Assembly (NCBI RefSeq): GCF_900142395.1
Contig: NZ_FRAS01000006.1
Coordinates: 1 to 64,000, forward strand
From: Hymenobacter psychrotolerans DSM 18569
GTDB lineage: Bacteria; Bacteroidota; Bacteroidia; Cytophagales; Hymenobacteraceae
Reading direction: 5' to 3'
Length of the DNA stretch: 64,000 nt
Shown here: one piece after another, positions 40,386-48,633 of the stretch
Position numbering within the stretch: position 1 is the stretch's first letter
Layout of the letters: each line of letters begins with the position of its first letter
The notes under the pieces: generated by a model
Told to the model about the DNA's origin: nothing
The model's input: the letters and a program-made list of their open reading frames with translations, nothing else
The model's database searches: none
Program-made: the position numbers and the translations under genes

Positions 40386-42113
40386 TTATAGCAGCGCTTG
40401 TAGTTCCGGCAGTTGCGAGGTAGTCTCGAAAGGCCCGTCGGCCACGATACTGCCTTCGCGCAGCAGGGCCAGTCGGGAGCACAGGCTCAGCACCCGCACA
40501 TCGTTGGAAGCCACCAGCACGGTCCAGGAATGGACGGGGTTCAGCAGGCGCTGCAGAATCCGGAGGCGCTCGGCAGGCTCCACGCCCGACAGGAAACTGT
40601 CGAGCAGCAGCAGGCGCGGGCGGCGCACCAGCGTGCGGGCCAGCAGCAGCTTGTGGCGCGAGCTGTCGGCCAGCGGAGTTCCGATGCCCAGCGGCGTGCT
40701 CAGCCCCAGTGGCAGCGCATACACCTCGTCGCGCATGCCCACCAGCTCCAGGGCCCAGGTTACGTCATCGGGGCTGATGCCGGGCTGCTCCAGGGTGAGG
40801 TTTTGCAGCAGCGTCCCCTCAAACAGGTTCTGGTGCGAAATAGTATCGCCGACAACGCGGCCCAGCGCTTCGGGCGAAATATCCTGCAGCGCCAGCCCAT
40901 CAAACGCCACTACGCCGGTGTAGCCTTCCAGCAACCCGGACAGAATGCGCAGCAGCGTGGTTTTGCCCGAGCCGTCGGTGCCGGCCAGGCCAATATGCTC
41001 CCCGGCCTGCAGCGCCAGCGACACTTGCTGCACAGCCTGCTTGGTAGCGCCCGGGTATTGATACGTCAGGTGCCGCACTTCCACCCGCAGGCCGGTGTGC
41101 TGGGTGGTCAGGGGCAGGTCGGAGCCCACGCTCGTTGCCACCACGGGCAGGTCCAGCACGTGCCCGATTTTATCGAGCGAGGTAAACGCGTCGTACACCA
41201 CGTCCAGCTTCAGCAGCACTTTCTCTACCGCCGAAATGGTCATGATGATAACAATTTCGGCCGCCACAAACTGGCCGATATTGATTTGCTTGGCAATGAG
41301 CAGCCAGCAGCCAATAATGAGCAGGGCGGCTGTAATCAGGGTTTTGAAGGCCACGAACCCCCAGAACTGGGTGAGCAGCACCCGGAAGTGGCTCTGGCGC
41401 GAATTCAGGTAGCCCTGCACCAGCTCGTCGGTGCGGTTGAGGGCCATTTCCTGGCGCGGCGGGTGGCGGAAGGTGTGCACGGTGCGGGCCACATCTTCCA
41501 GCCAGGCCACTACCCGGTACTTGTACTTCGACTCGGTGAGGCTGGTGCTCAGGCCTTTGCCGCCCGTAAACCGGATCATCAGGCCCAGCAGCGCAATCAG
41601 CAGCAGGCCGAAAGCAATGAACACCGGATGGTAGAGCGACAGCAGCAGCAACCCGAACAGAATCTGGAGCGCCGCGGCCGAAAACTCAATCAGCAGCGAA
41701 GAAACTCCCTTTTGCAGGGTCGGGGTATCGAGCAGGCGGTTCATCAGCTCGGGCAGGTACTGGCCGTTCAGGGCCTCGGTCCGGACGCGGGGCAGGCGCA
41801 CCGCAAAGTCCAGGGACAGCCGCGCAAACAGCCGCTGCTGAATAAACTCGACCAGGTAGAGCTGCATTACCTGCAGGCCACCTACCAGCGTGGTACCCAG
41901 CACGATAAACACAATCAGCACAATGATGGACGTGCTTATCTGGCCGCTGCTGATGAAGCCGATAACGGACTGCACGCCCAGCGGCAGGGAGAGGTTGATG
42001 AGGCCGGCCAGCGCCGCATAAACATAGAGGTACGTAATATCGCGCCGCTCCGAAGCCAGCAGGCGCAACAGGCGCTGGCCGGGGGTGAGAGCAGAACCGG
42101 AAGAGTCAGCCAT
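40386..42113 (-). CDS. ABC exporter (HlyB/PrtD-like) with a degenerate ATPase domain
   Basis: A 575-residue half-transporter: membrane domain with six helices (about 30-310) and nucleotide-binding domain (about 340-575). No C39 peptidase domain. Walker A is intact (GTDGSGKT, 378-385) and a Q-loop Gln428 exists (ISHQNLFEGTLLQNL), but the signature is LADSS (481-485) instead of LSGGQ, the Walker B catalytic Glu is Ser506 (LLLLDSFLSG), and the H-loop His is replaced (VLVASNDVRVL). Canonical hydrolysis seems impaired. ATG 42,113 is chosen; the frame runs to 42,164. A promoter box lies 124 bases ahead. Transport substrate unknown. Confidence 0.88.
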   Translation of the reverse strand: MADSSGSALTPGQRLLRLLASERRDITYLYVYAALAGLINLSLPLGVQSVIGFISSGQISTSIIVLIVFIVLGTTLVGGLQVMQLYLVEFIQQRLFARLSLDFAVRLPRVRTEALNGQYLPELMNRLLDTPTLQKGVSSLLIEFSAAALQILFGLLLLSLYHPVFIAFGLLLIALLGLMIRFTGGKGLSTSLTESKYKYRVVAWLEDVARTVHTFRHPPRQEMALNRTDELVQGYLNSRQSHFRVLLTQFWGFVAFKTLITAALLIIGCWLLIAKQINIGQFVAAEIVIIMTISAVEKVLLKLDVVYDAFTSLDKIGHVLDLPVVATSVGSDLPLTTQHTGLRVEVRHLTYQYPGATKQAVQQVSLALQAGEHIGLAGTDGSGKTTLLRILSGLLEGYTGVVAFDGLALQDISPEALGRVVGDTISHQNLFEGTLLQNLTLEQPGISPDDVTWALELVGMRDEVYALPLGLSTPLGIGTPLADSSRHKLLLARTLVRRPRLLLLDSFLSGVEPAERLRILQRLLNPVHSWTVLVASNDVRVLSLCSRLALLREGSIVADGPFETTSQLPELQALL

Positions 42114-42236
42114 ACGGAGTACTGGTAGTGTGGTGTAGACAGAGCGAAACCCGTGCTTGCGCACCGGCCGGCCTTTAGCAGAAGCTGAGAGGGCATAAGA
42201 TTAACCGGCTCCCTTCTCCTGCCAGATAAGCCGGTG

Positions 42237-42244
42237 CAAAGTTA
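42237..42244 (-). promoter_or_regulatory. TAnnTTTG promoter box for the ABC/HlyD/TolC operon
   Basis: The minus strand reads TAACTTTG, an exact consensus match. It implies a leader of about 118 bases before the ABC gene. Confidence 0.55.
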
Positions 42245-42396
42245 CCGGGCGCGTCTGAGCCAAAACTTAAGATGGTGTTAAATGGAGCTTAATTTTAAAT
42301 TAAAGCATAGCGGCAGCGCTATTGCCGGGCTTCCGTGGTAAGCCGCTGTACGAGACACCAGTTGCGGGCGGACACATCTTCCCGCAGGTTCCTGCG

Positions 42397-42404
42397 TACC
42401 TTTG
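42397..42404 (+). promoter_or_regulatory. TAnnTTTG promoter box for the LpoA-like gene
   Basis: TACCTTTG, an exact consensus match, 63 bases ahead of the ATG. Confidence 0.55.
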
Positions 42405-42467
42405 CCGGGCAAAGCGCCTTCGGGCAATCTGCGCCTCTCTCCCGTCCTTTCTCCCGCATCCTCTGCC

Positions 42468-44426
42468 ATGAGGTACTTTTCTGCTCTCGGTCTTGCTACT
42501 TTCTGCACCGGACTGGCCCTGGCTGCTTCGGCCCAGGTAGCGCAGCCAGGCCGCACCAGCACGCCGGCTGCTGCCAAGCCCGCTACGTCGGCCAAACCGG
42601 CTGCTCCCAAGCCTACGGCGGCACCCGCACCCAGTAAACCGGCTGCGCCGGCCAAAACCTCCGGCACAGCACCTGCTTCGGCCAAGCCCGCTACGTCGGC
42701 AACTACGCCGCCCGCCAAAGCGCCGGCAGCGGCCCCCAAGCCGGCCAGCACCGCACCGGCCAAACCAACGGGCCCGCCCCTGCCCGCCAACATGGGCTCC
42801 ACTGACCTGAAGACCCGCTACAAAAACGGCAAAACCCTGCTCGACCAGACCCGCTACGACCTGGCCATGCAGGAGCTGGAACCCCTGACGGCACCCGGCA
42901 ACAAGTTCGAGCGGGCCCCGGAAGCCGCTTATCTGTATGCGGTGGCGGCTTCCCGCGCCAAAAAATGGGCCGAGGCCGAGCAGATGCTCAACCTGCTGCG
43001 CAGCGAGTATGCGCAGTGGCCCAACCTGCCCGAGGCGTTTTTCCTGCAGGGCCAGGTGTCGTTTGAGCAGGGCGACTTCGAAAATGGACTGCGCGTGCTG
43101 GCTCAGCTGCCCCCCGACCTCCTGAGCGCGCAGGTTGCCAACATGAAAGCCCGGTACCTGTCGCGGGTGAAGGACAAGGCTACTTTTCAGAGCCTGCTCA
43201 AAACCTACCCGCAGGATGCCGTGCTGGGCCGCGCCTTCGCCGAGAAGCTGGCCAATGGCGGCTGGTACACCGACGCCGACCGGGGCCAGCTTGACCAGCT
43301 TATCACGCAGTTTTCGCTGGACCGCACCCGCTTCACGCCCCGCCCCCGCGTTCTGAAGAAAACCAGCTACAACATTGCTGTGCTGCTGCCCTTCGAGTTC
43401 AGTGACCCCAGCTGGGAAACCCGCCGCAAAAACCAGTTCGTGACGGACCTGTACGCCGGCCTGCGCCTGGCCCAGGACTCGTTGCAGCGCGAGGGCCGCC
43501 CGGTGCAGCTCTTCGCCTACGATACCGGCGCCGACACTTTGCAGCTGAAACAGGTGCTGGCCTTGCCGGAGCTGGCTTCCATGGACATGCTCATCGGGCC
43601 GGTTTATAAATCCGGCTCCAAGATTCTGGCCCGCTACGCGCAGCAAAAGCAGATTACCTGCGTCAACCCGCTCTCCCAGGACGGCGACTTGGTGCTGGAT
43701 AATTCCTGGCACTATCTGTTTGAGCCCAGCACGGCCACCCAGGCCCGGCAGGCGGCCCAGTTTGCCTATTCGCGCCTGGGCGGAACCCGCACGGCCGTGG
43801 TGCTCTACGAGGACACCAAGGACGAAGCCGCTTTCGGGCAGGCGTACAAGTTGGCCTATGAAGCCTTGGGTGGCCGGGTGCTTCAGTTGCGCCGCATCAA
43901 TTCCGACGTGGAAGAGTCGTTGGCAGCGGGTTTTGCCGGAGTCGATTTGAAGTCCATCGGCCATCTGGTGGTTGCGTCCGACGCCAAGAAGGCTGGGCCG
44001 TACACGCTGGGCGCGCTCAAAACCCAGGACGCCCGCCCGCCCCTCATCACCTACAGCTCCTGGCTCGACAACAACCGCATTGGACTGGGGCGGCTGGATG
44101 CCCGCGACGTGTACTTTGTGCACCCCAAATTCCTGGACCGGGCCAGCCCCGGCGTGCGCCGGTTCCGCCAGCTGTACATGCAGCGCCAGAACCTGCCGCC
44201 CTCCGTGTTTGCCTTCACCGGCTTCGAGCTGCTCTACTATTTCGGCTCGCAGCTGCACCAGAACGGCACGGCGTTCCAGCAGAATCTGGCCGCCAGCGGA
44301 CCGGTTTCCGGCACTGTCTTCCAGGGCATCGGCTACCCCGGCGGCGCCCACGACAACCAGTACGTGCCGCTCACCAAGCTGGAACGGCTGGAAGTGGAAG
44401 TACTGAACCCCGTAGGCCTGCGCTAG
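42468..44426 (+). CDS. LpoA-like TPR plus periplasmic-binding-protein-fold protein
   Basis: A 652-residue exported protein. The signal peptide MRYFSALGLATFCTGLALAA is followed by an 80-residue linker of Ala/Pro/Lys/Thr (PAAAKPATSAKPAAPKPTAA and similar). Residues about 105-230 are TPR-like helices (YDLAMQELEPLTAP, KKWAEAEQMLNLLRSEYAQW), and residues about 270-650 have the Leu/Ile/Val-binding fold: YNIAVLLPFEF at the start, DMLIGPVYKSGSK, RTAVVLYEDTKDEAAFGQAY. TPR plus a PBP-like domain is the architecture of LpoA, the activator of peptidoglycan synthase PBP1A; an orphan substrate-binding protein is the alternative. No transporter genes adjoin. ATG 42,468 chosen over the longer frame. Confidence 0.75.
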   Translation: MRYFSALGLATFCTGLALAASAQVAQPGRTSTPAAAKPATSAKPAAPKPTAAPAPSKPAAPAKTSGTAPASAKPATSATTPPAKAPAAAPKPASTAPAKPTGPPLPANMGSTDLKTRYKNGKTLLDQTRYDLAMQELEPLTAPGNKFERAPEAAYLYAVAASRAKKWAEAEQMLNLLRSEYAQWPNLPEAFFLQGQVSFEQGDFENGLRVLAQLPPDLLSAQVANMKARYLSRVKDKATFQSLLKTYPQDAVLGRAFAEKLANGGWYTDADRGQLDQLITQFSLDRTRFTPRPRVLKKTSYNIAVLLPFEFSDPSWETRRKNQFVTDLYAGLRLAQDSLQREGRPVQLFAYDTGADTLQLKQVLALPELASMDMLIGPVYKSGSKILARYAQQKQITCVNPLSQDGDLVLDNSWHYLFEPSTATQARQAAQFAYSRLGGTRTAVVLYEDTKDEAAFGQAYKLAYEALGGRVLQLRRINSDVEESLAAGFAGVDLKSIGHLVVASDAKKAGPYTLGALKTQDARPPLITYSSWLDNNRIGLGRLDARDVYFVHPKFLDRASPGVRRFRQLYMQRQNLPPSVFAFTGFELLYYFGSQLHQNGTAFQQNLAASGPVSGTVFQGIGYPGGAHDNQYVPLTKLERLEVEVLNPVGLR

Positions 44427-44517
44427 GTTGTTCTACCGAGCCCCGGATGCCTCAACCCGGCCTTTTCTATTCCTGATTTGCTGACCCCGCCGCCAAGTTG
44501 CGGCCCAATTTCTACCC

Positions 44518-45840
44518 ATGTCCCAAGCCACTGTTTCTCCCCGCCTGAACCTCACCACTTCCGACGCACTGTTTACGCGCGCCAAAAACCACATTCCCGG
44601 CGGCGTCAATTCGCCGGTACGGGCCTTCCGCGCCGTGGGCGGGCACCCGGTGTTCATGCAGTCGGCGCAGGGGGCGTGGCTGACCGACGTGGACGGCAAC
44701 CGCTACCTGGACCTGATCAACTCCTGGGGCCCGATGATTCTGGGCCACGGCCCCAAAGTGGTGCTGGACGCCGTGCAGGGCGCCATCCAGAACTCGTTGT
44801 CGTTTGGCGCGCCCACCCAGCGCGAAGTCGAAATGGCTGAGCTCATCAAGCAGATGGTGCCCAGCATCGAGAAAGTACGGCTCGTGAACTCCGGCACCGA
44901 GGCCACGATGTCGGCTATCCGCGTGGCGCGGGGCTACACGGGCCGCAACAAAATCATCAAGTTTGAAGGCTGCTACCACGGCCACGGCGACTCATTTCTG
45001 ATTGCAGCCGGCTCCGGCGCCCTCACCCTGGGCACTCCTGATTCGCCGGGCGTCACGGCCGGCGTCGCGCAGGATACCCTCACGGTTCCCTACAACGACC
45101 TGGCCGCCGTGGAGCACATCATCGGCGCCAACGAAGACCAGGTAGCCGCCCTGATTCTGGAGCCGGTAGTGGGTAACATGGGCCTGGTAGCGCCCGCCGA
45201 AGGCTACCTCCAGGGCCTGCGCGACTTGTGCACCCGGCACGGCATCGTCCTCATTTTCGATGAGGTGATGACCGGCTTCCGGCTGGCCCGCGGCGGCGCG
45301 CAGGAGCTGTACGGCATCACCCCTGATATGACCACGCTGGGCAAAATCATCGGGGGCGGCATGCCGGTGGGCGCGTATGGCGGCCGCCAGGACATTATGG
45401 ACAACGTGGCCCCGGCCGGCAAGGTGTACCAGGCCGGCACGCTTTCCGGCAACCCCATTGCCACCGCGGCCGGCATTGCCCAGCTCACCTACCTCAAGGA
45501 GCACCCCGAGCTGTACGACGAGCTCAACCGCATCACCACCCGCCTCGCCGACGGCACCCGCCAGATCTGCGCTGAGCTGGGCCTGAACTACACCGTCAAT
45601 CAGGTGGGCTCCATGTTCAGCGTGTTCTTCACCGATAAGCCCGTGACCAACCTGGAGGATGCCAAAACCTCCGATACGGAAGCTTTCGGCCGCTACTTCC
45701 GGGCTATGCTGAACCGCGGCATTTACTTGGCGCCGGCGCAGTATGAGGCTCTTTTCGTGAGCACCGCCATTACCGATGAGCTGGTGGACACCTACCTCAC
45801 GGCCTGCCGCGAAGCCATGCGCGAAGCTCACGGCCTGTAG
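44518..45840 (+). CDS. hemL: Glutamate-1-semialdehyde 2,1-aminomutase
   Basis: A 440-residue PLP enzyme that converts glutamate-1-semialdehyde to 5-aminolevulinate for haem synthesis. Signature stretches are IPGGVNSPVRAFRAVGG, SGTEATMSAIRVARGYTGRN, FEGCYHGHGDSFLIAAGSGA, the Asp motif LIFDEVMTGFR and the PLP lysine in TLGKIIGGGMPVGAYGG. MFSVFFTDKPVTNLEDAK is also typical. It begins 91 bases after the LpoA-like gene and ends before a strong terminator. The haem context is not visible nearby. Confidence 0.95.
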   Translation: MSQATVSPRLNLTTSDALFTRAKNHIPGGVNSPVRAFRAVGGHPVFMQSAQGAWLTDVDGNRYLDLINSWGPMILGHGPKVVLDAVQGAIQNSLSFGAPTQREVEMAELIKQMVPSIEKVRLVNSGTEATMSAIRVARGYTGRNKIIKFEGCYHGHGDSFLIAAGSGALTLGTPDSPGVTAGVAQDTLTVPYNDLAAVEHIIGANEDQVAALILEPVVGNMGLVAPAEGYLQGLRDLCTRHGIVLIFDEVMTGFRLARGGAQELYGITPDMTTLGKIIGGGMPVGAYGGRQDIMDNVAPAGKVYQAGTLSGNPIATAAGIAQLTYLKEHPELYDELNRITTRLADGTRQICAELGLNYTVNQVGSMFSVFFTDKPVTNLEDAKTSDTEAFGRYFRAMLNRGIYLAPAQYEALFVSTAITDELVDTYLTACREAMREAHGL

Positions 45841-45892
45841 CCGCAAGTACCATCAGCCGGCCTGTTTGGTGGGCTGGGCAACGGGTGGAAAG

Positions 45893-45927
45893 AAAAAGTC
45901 TTCCGGCAGCTGGCCGGAAGACTTTTT
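45893..45927 (+). terminator. Intrinsic terminator after hemL
   Basis: AAAAAGTCTTCCGGC and GCCGGAAGACTTTTT form a perfect 15-bp stem with a 5-base loop and a T run, 53 bases past the stop. Confidence 0.85.
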
Positions 45928-45980
45928 TTATGAAGTAGCCGGCCACCGCAAAAACACAGCTGCCACTGGCACCGGCGTGT

Positions 45981-45988
45981 TACCTTTG
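45981..45988 (+). promoter_or_regulatory. TAnnTTTG promoter box for the gene at 46,009
   Basis: TACCTTTG, an exact consensus match, 20 bases ahead of the ATG. Confidence 0.6.
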
Positions 45989-46008
45989 CGGCAACTACCC
46001 GTGCTGCC

Positions 46009-46869
46009 ATGCCCCGATTTCGCCCACTGCTGCCGCTTTTTCTGTTGCTGTGGCTTGCCATGCCCGCTATGCTGCTCGCGCAGGCCAAAGGCCCTGCCGC
46101 GGCCAACAAGCAGCTTTTCGACCGTACCGTCGATGAGCTGAACTTCCGGACCATGGAAACGGTCTACGACAAATCGTTTACGCGGCGCAAGTTCCCCGTG
46201 ACGCTGCGCACGGCCAAGGCCCGCCGCGAGTTCACCGACTTCAACGGCCGCGACGATCTGCAGAAGCTATTCCAGAACTACAACGGCGTGTCGGAGCGCT
46301 ATAAGGCGCGGTTTGGCAAGGGCCGCACCGACTTGGTGGAGTTCGAGAAGCAGCTCAACGCCACGCTGGTAGACAAAAACTTCGAGTTCTTTATCCGGGT
46401 GCTGCCCCGCGACGAGCGGGTGGCGCTGATTCGCTCGCTGCAGCGCATCATCCGGCAGGGGGCGGCGCAGTTCAACGCCTCGGAAGATCCGGTGGCCGAG
46501 GACCTGGCCGCTGATGGTGCCGCCGTGCCGCCCGCCGATGTAGACGCCCCGGCTGCTACGGCTGCCGCCACCGAAGACCCCAGCCCGCAGCCCGAAGCCA
46601 GCCTCACCACCACTACCGTCACGAGCAGCAACCGCCTGAGCCCCCGCTCCCTCGATGTGCCCGTGCGCCACGACTGGGTTGATTATCTGACGCTGCTGCT
46701 GGCCGGCACCTCCACCCTGCTGTTGCTTTTCCTTATCACCAGCGTGCTGCCCGACCTGCGCGCCCGCCTCGATGGGCTGGCTGACGAGCTGGATAACCAG
46801 CAGCCCGCCCCCCGTCCCAGGTCACGCGCGTTGCCCGAGGACCGGTATGAGGACGATGAGGCCAACTAA
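46009..46869 (+). CDS. Hypothetical exported protein with a C-terminal membrane helix
   Basis: A 286-residue protein with signal peptide MPRFRPLLPLFLLLWLAMPA. A conserved-looking helical domain follows (about 30-160: FDRTVDELNFRTMETVYDKS, FNGRDDLQKLFQNY), then an Ala/Pro/Asp-rich linker (about 165-205) and a single membrane helix (YLTLLLAGTSTLLLLFLITS, 226-245), ending in an acidic tail. No known domain is recognised. The predicted layout is a periplasmic domain tied to the inner membrane. It lies upstream of dcd with 46 bases between, so the two may be co-transcribed. Confidence 0.65.
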   Translation: MPRFRPLLPLFLLLWLAMPAMLLAQAKGPAAANKQLFDRTVDELNFRTMETVYDKSFTRRKFPVTLRTAKARREFTDFNGRDDLQKLFQNYNGVSERYKARFGKGRTDLVEFEKQLNATLVDKNFEFFIRVLPRDERVALIRSLQRIIRQGAAQFNASEDPVAEDLAADGAAVPPADVDAPAATAAATEDPSPQPEASLTTTTVTSSNRLSPRSLDVPVRHDWVDYLTLLLAGTSTLLLLFLITSVLPDLRARLDGLADELDNQQPAPRPRSRALPEDRYEDDEAN

Positions 46870-46915
46870 CCTAATCGCACGTCGCGCCCAGACTTTGTAA
46901 TTCAGCATTCCCTTC

Positions 46916-47452
46916 ATGATTCTCACCGACCAGCAGATTCTCGCCGAAATTGAGCGGGGCAACATTGTCATCGAACCCTACGACCGCGCCTGCCTCGGCA
47001 CCAATTCCTACGACGTGCATCTGGGCCGCTACCTGGCCACCTACCGCGACCCGGTGCTGGATGCGCGCAAGCACAACGAAATAGACGTGTTTGAAATTCC
47101 GGAAGAAGGTTTTGTGCTACAACCCGGCACGCTGTATCTGGGCGTAACGGAGGAATACACCGAAAGCCACGCGCATGTGCCTTTCCTGGAGGGCAAAAGC
47201 AGTGTCGGCCGCCTCGGCATCGACATTCACGCTACGGCCGGCAAAGGCGACATCGGCTTCTGCAACACCTGGACGCTGGAAATCAGCGTTTCGATGCCCG
47301 TGCGCGTCTACCACCTCATGCCTGTAGGCCAGCTTATCTATTTCGCTGTGCAGGGCAATGTAGAGACATTCTACAACCGCAAAGCCAACGCGAAATACAA
47401 CGAGCGCACGGTGAAACCGGTGGAATCGATGATGTGGAAAAACCAGTTTTAG
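46916..47452 (+). CDS. dcd: dCTP deaminase
   Basis: A 178-residue enzyme that deaminates dCTP to dUTP in thymidylate supply. It begins MILTDQQILAEIERGNIVIE, then LGTNSYDVHLGRYL. The catalytic core is GKSSVGRLGIDIHATAGKGD, with the family Ser and Arg, followed by PVGQLIYF. Length and order are standard for a monofunctional deaminase, not a bifunctional DCD/DUT. With the dGTPase at 34,508 it is the second deoxynucleotide-pool enzyme of the window. Confidence 0.93.
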   Translation: MILTDQQILAEIERGNIVIEPYDRACLGTNSYDVHLGRYLATYRDPVLDARKHNEIDVFEIPEEGFVLQPGTLYLGVTEEYTESHAHVPFLEGKSSVGRLGIDIHATAGKGDIGFCNTWTLEISVSMPVRVYHLMPVGQLIYFAVQGNVETFYNRKANAKYNERTVKPVESMMWKNQF

Positions 47453-47462
47453 CCGCACCCGG

Positions 47463-47510
47463 AAGCCCCCTTTCCGCTACTTAACTGGCAGCAGAAAGGG
47501 GGCTTTTTTT
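47463..47510 (+). terminator. Intrinsic terminator after dcd
   Basis: AAGCCCCCTTTC and GAAAGGGGGCTT form a 12-bp stem around a 19-base loop, followed by a run of seven T. Confidence 0.85.
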
Positions 47511-47620
47511 GTTTGTAATAAACTCATTGGCACAGTTTTTCGTTAAGACAGGACAGCTGCCAGTGTTTTCACAGCCGCCAGCCCACTCCGATTTCTGACC
47601 TGTTAACGATATTTCGAACG

Positions 47621-48133
47621 ATGAGAAAGCAACTTGCCACCGCCGCTCTGCTACTCGCCGCGACTCTTGGTTCGCAGGCTCAGCAGAAGCCTTCCCTGGC
47701 CCCGAAAGATAAAACCCAGGCGTCGCCGCGCCTGAGCCCGGTACAGGAGCGCGCTAAACGCCTCTCCGACCAGATGGTGCGCGACCTGCGCCTCAATGGC
47801 TACCAGGCCACTCGCCTGCGGGCCATCAACGAAGACAAAGTAGCCAAGATGGCAGCTATTGAGCGCAAAAATGCCGGCAACAACAAGCTGATCGACGAGC
47901 AGTGCCAGGGCGTCTGCAAGGAGCGCGACCAGGAGTTGCAAGCCGTACTCTCCAACGAGCAGTACTCGGACTACTATAGCTCCCGCTCCGCGTTCTATAA
48001 GTTCGACCGGGACTACGCCTCCCGTTCGGCCAATACCAGCGAAACGTTCATCAACTCGGTGCAAAACCCCTCTCCTGCTTCCAGCGGAGCCGTTATTGCC
48101 CCCGCCCGTACTACTAGTACGCAGACCCGCTAG
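47621..48133 (+). CDS. Small secreted helical protein (LTxxQ/Spy-like paralogue)
   Basis: A 170-residue protein with a signal peptide (MRKQLATAALLLAATLGSQA, cleaved after AQ). The core has the paired helices RAKRLSDQMVRDLRLNGYQA and LQAVLSNEQYSDYYSSRSAF, comparable to the protein at 14,114. Two cysteines (DEQCQGVCKERD) could form a disulfide between neighbouring turns. A Ser/Thr/Ala-rich tail follows. Function unknown. It ends in a strong bidirectional terminator shared with gldC. Confidence 0.7.
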   Translation: MRKQLATAALLLAATLGSQAQQKPSLAPKDKTQASPRLSPVQERAKRLSDQMVRDLRLNGYQATRLRAINEDKVAKMAAIERKNAGNNKLIDEQCQGVCKERDQELQAVLSNEQYSDYYSSRSAFYKFDRDYASRSANTSETFINSVQNPSPASSGAVIAPARTTSTQTR

Positions 48134-48148
48134 CATACTTACTGCATA

Positions 48149-48187
48149 AAAAAAGCCTCGCCAACTTAGTTGGCGAGGCTTTTTTGT
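48149..48187. terminator. Bidirectional terminator between the secreted-protein gene and gldC
   Basis: AAGCCTCGCCAACT meets AGTTGGCGAGGCTT in a near-perfect stem with A runs on one side and T runs on the other, so it can end transcription from both converging genes. End positions may be off by one or two bases. Confidence 0.85.
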
Positions 48188-48197
48188 GGCCGAAGTG

Positions 48198-48536
48198 CTA
48201 CTTCTGTTTCTTGTTTTCTTCGTCGATGTGGTCGGTGAGCACGCGGCACAGGTCGCGCATCTTGGTGGCCATTACCACGTCGTTGGTAGCCGTCATGATG
48301 GTTTCGGCCATAGCCCCAATGTTGTCGACCACGAAGTACTTCATGGCATCTACGGGCATGTCTTTGGTCCAGAGGTCGATTTTCATGGTGCCATCCTGGT
48401 TCCGGTCCCAGATGGCCACGTTGATGGCTTTGGCAAAGTGAATATCGGGCCCCGCATCAGTGGCCGACCAGCTGATGGCTTCAGGCACTTTCTGGTCGTC
48501 GAGGGCAATGCTGAACCGAATTTCGGATTTTTTCAT
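48198..48536 (-). CDS. gldC: Gliding motility protein GldC
   Basis: A 112-residue protein. The beginning MKKSEIRFSIALDDQKVPEA and the following ISWSATDAG, KAINVAIWDRNQDGTMKIDL and WTKDMPVDAMKYFVVD match GldC of Flavobacterium and Cytophaga. GldC is needed for full gliding, and its molecular role is unresolved. Here it sits between the terminator and a palindrome, apart from gldA-F-G at 57,586-61,059. The gldB partner usually next to gldC is not in the window. Confidence 0.9.
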   Translation of the reverse strand: MKKSEIRFSIALDDQKVPEAISWSATDAGPDIHFAKAINVAIWDRNQDGTMKIDLWTKDMPVDAMKYFVVDNIGAMAETIMTATNDVVMATKMRDLCRVLTDHIDEENKKQK

Positions 48537-48545
48537 GGGTACAAT

Positions 48546-48628
48546 AAGTGAATGAGTGGATGAGCGAATAAGTGAATTGGGCCATCAAAAAGACTCACCC
48601 ATTCACTTATTCGCTCATTCACTCATTA
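48546..48628. repeat. Short-period palindrome (GAATGAGTGGATGAGCG type)
   Basis: The left arm (48,551-48,577) and right arm (48,601-48,627) are 27 bases each and differ from perfect complementarity at one position; 23 bases separate them. The arms are made of GAGT/GAAT tetrads. It fills the gap between the dnaN stop and the gldC start. Confidence 0.85.
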
Positions 48629-48633
48629 AAAAA

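Noticed and set aside
33503..42128. Very long plus-strand frames (33,503-35,497 and 40,413-42,128)
   Set aside because: They mirror the kinase, dGTPase and ABC genes, have His/Arg/Gln-heavy composition and no recognisable motif.
42245..42396. AT-rich palindrome TTAATTTTAAATTAA as an operator
   Set aside because: Low-complexity AT sequence pairs with itself easily; no regulator or second copy supports it.
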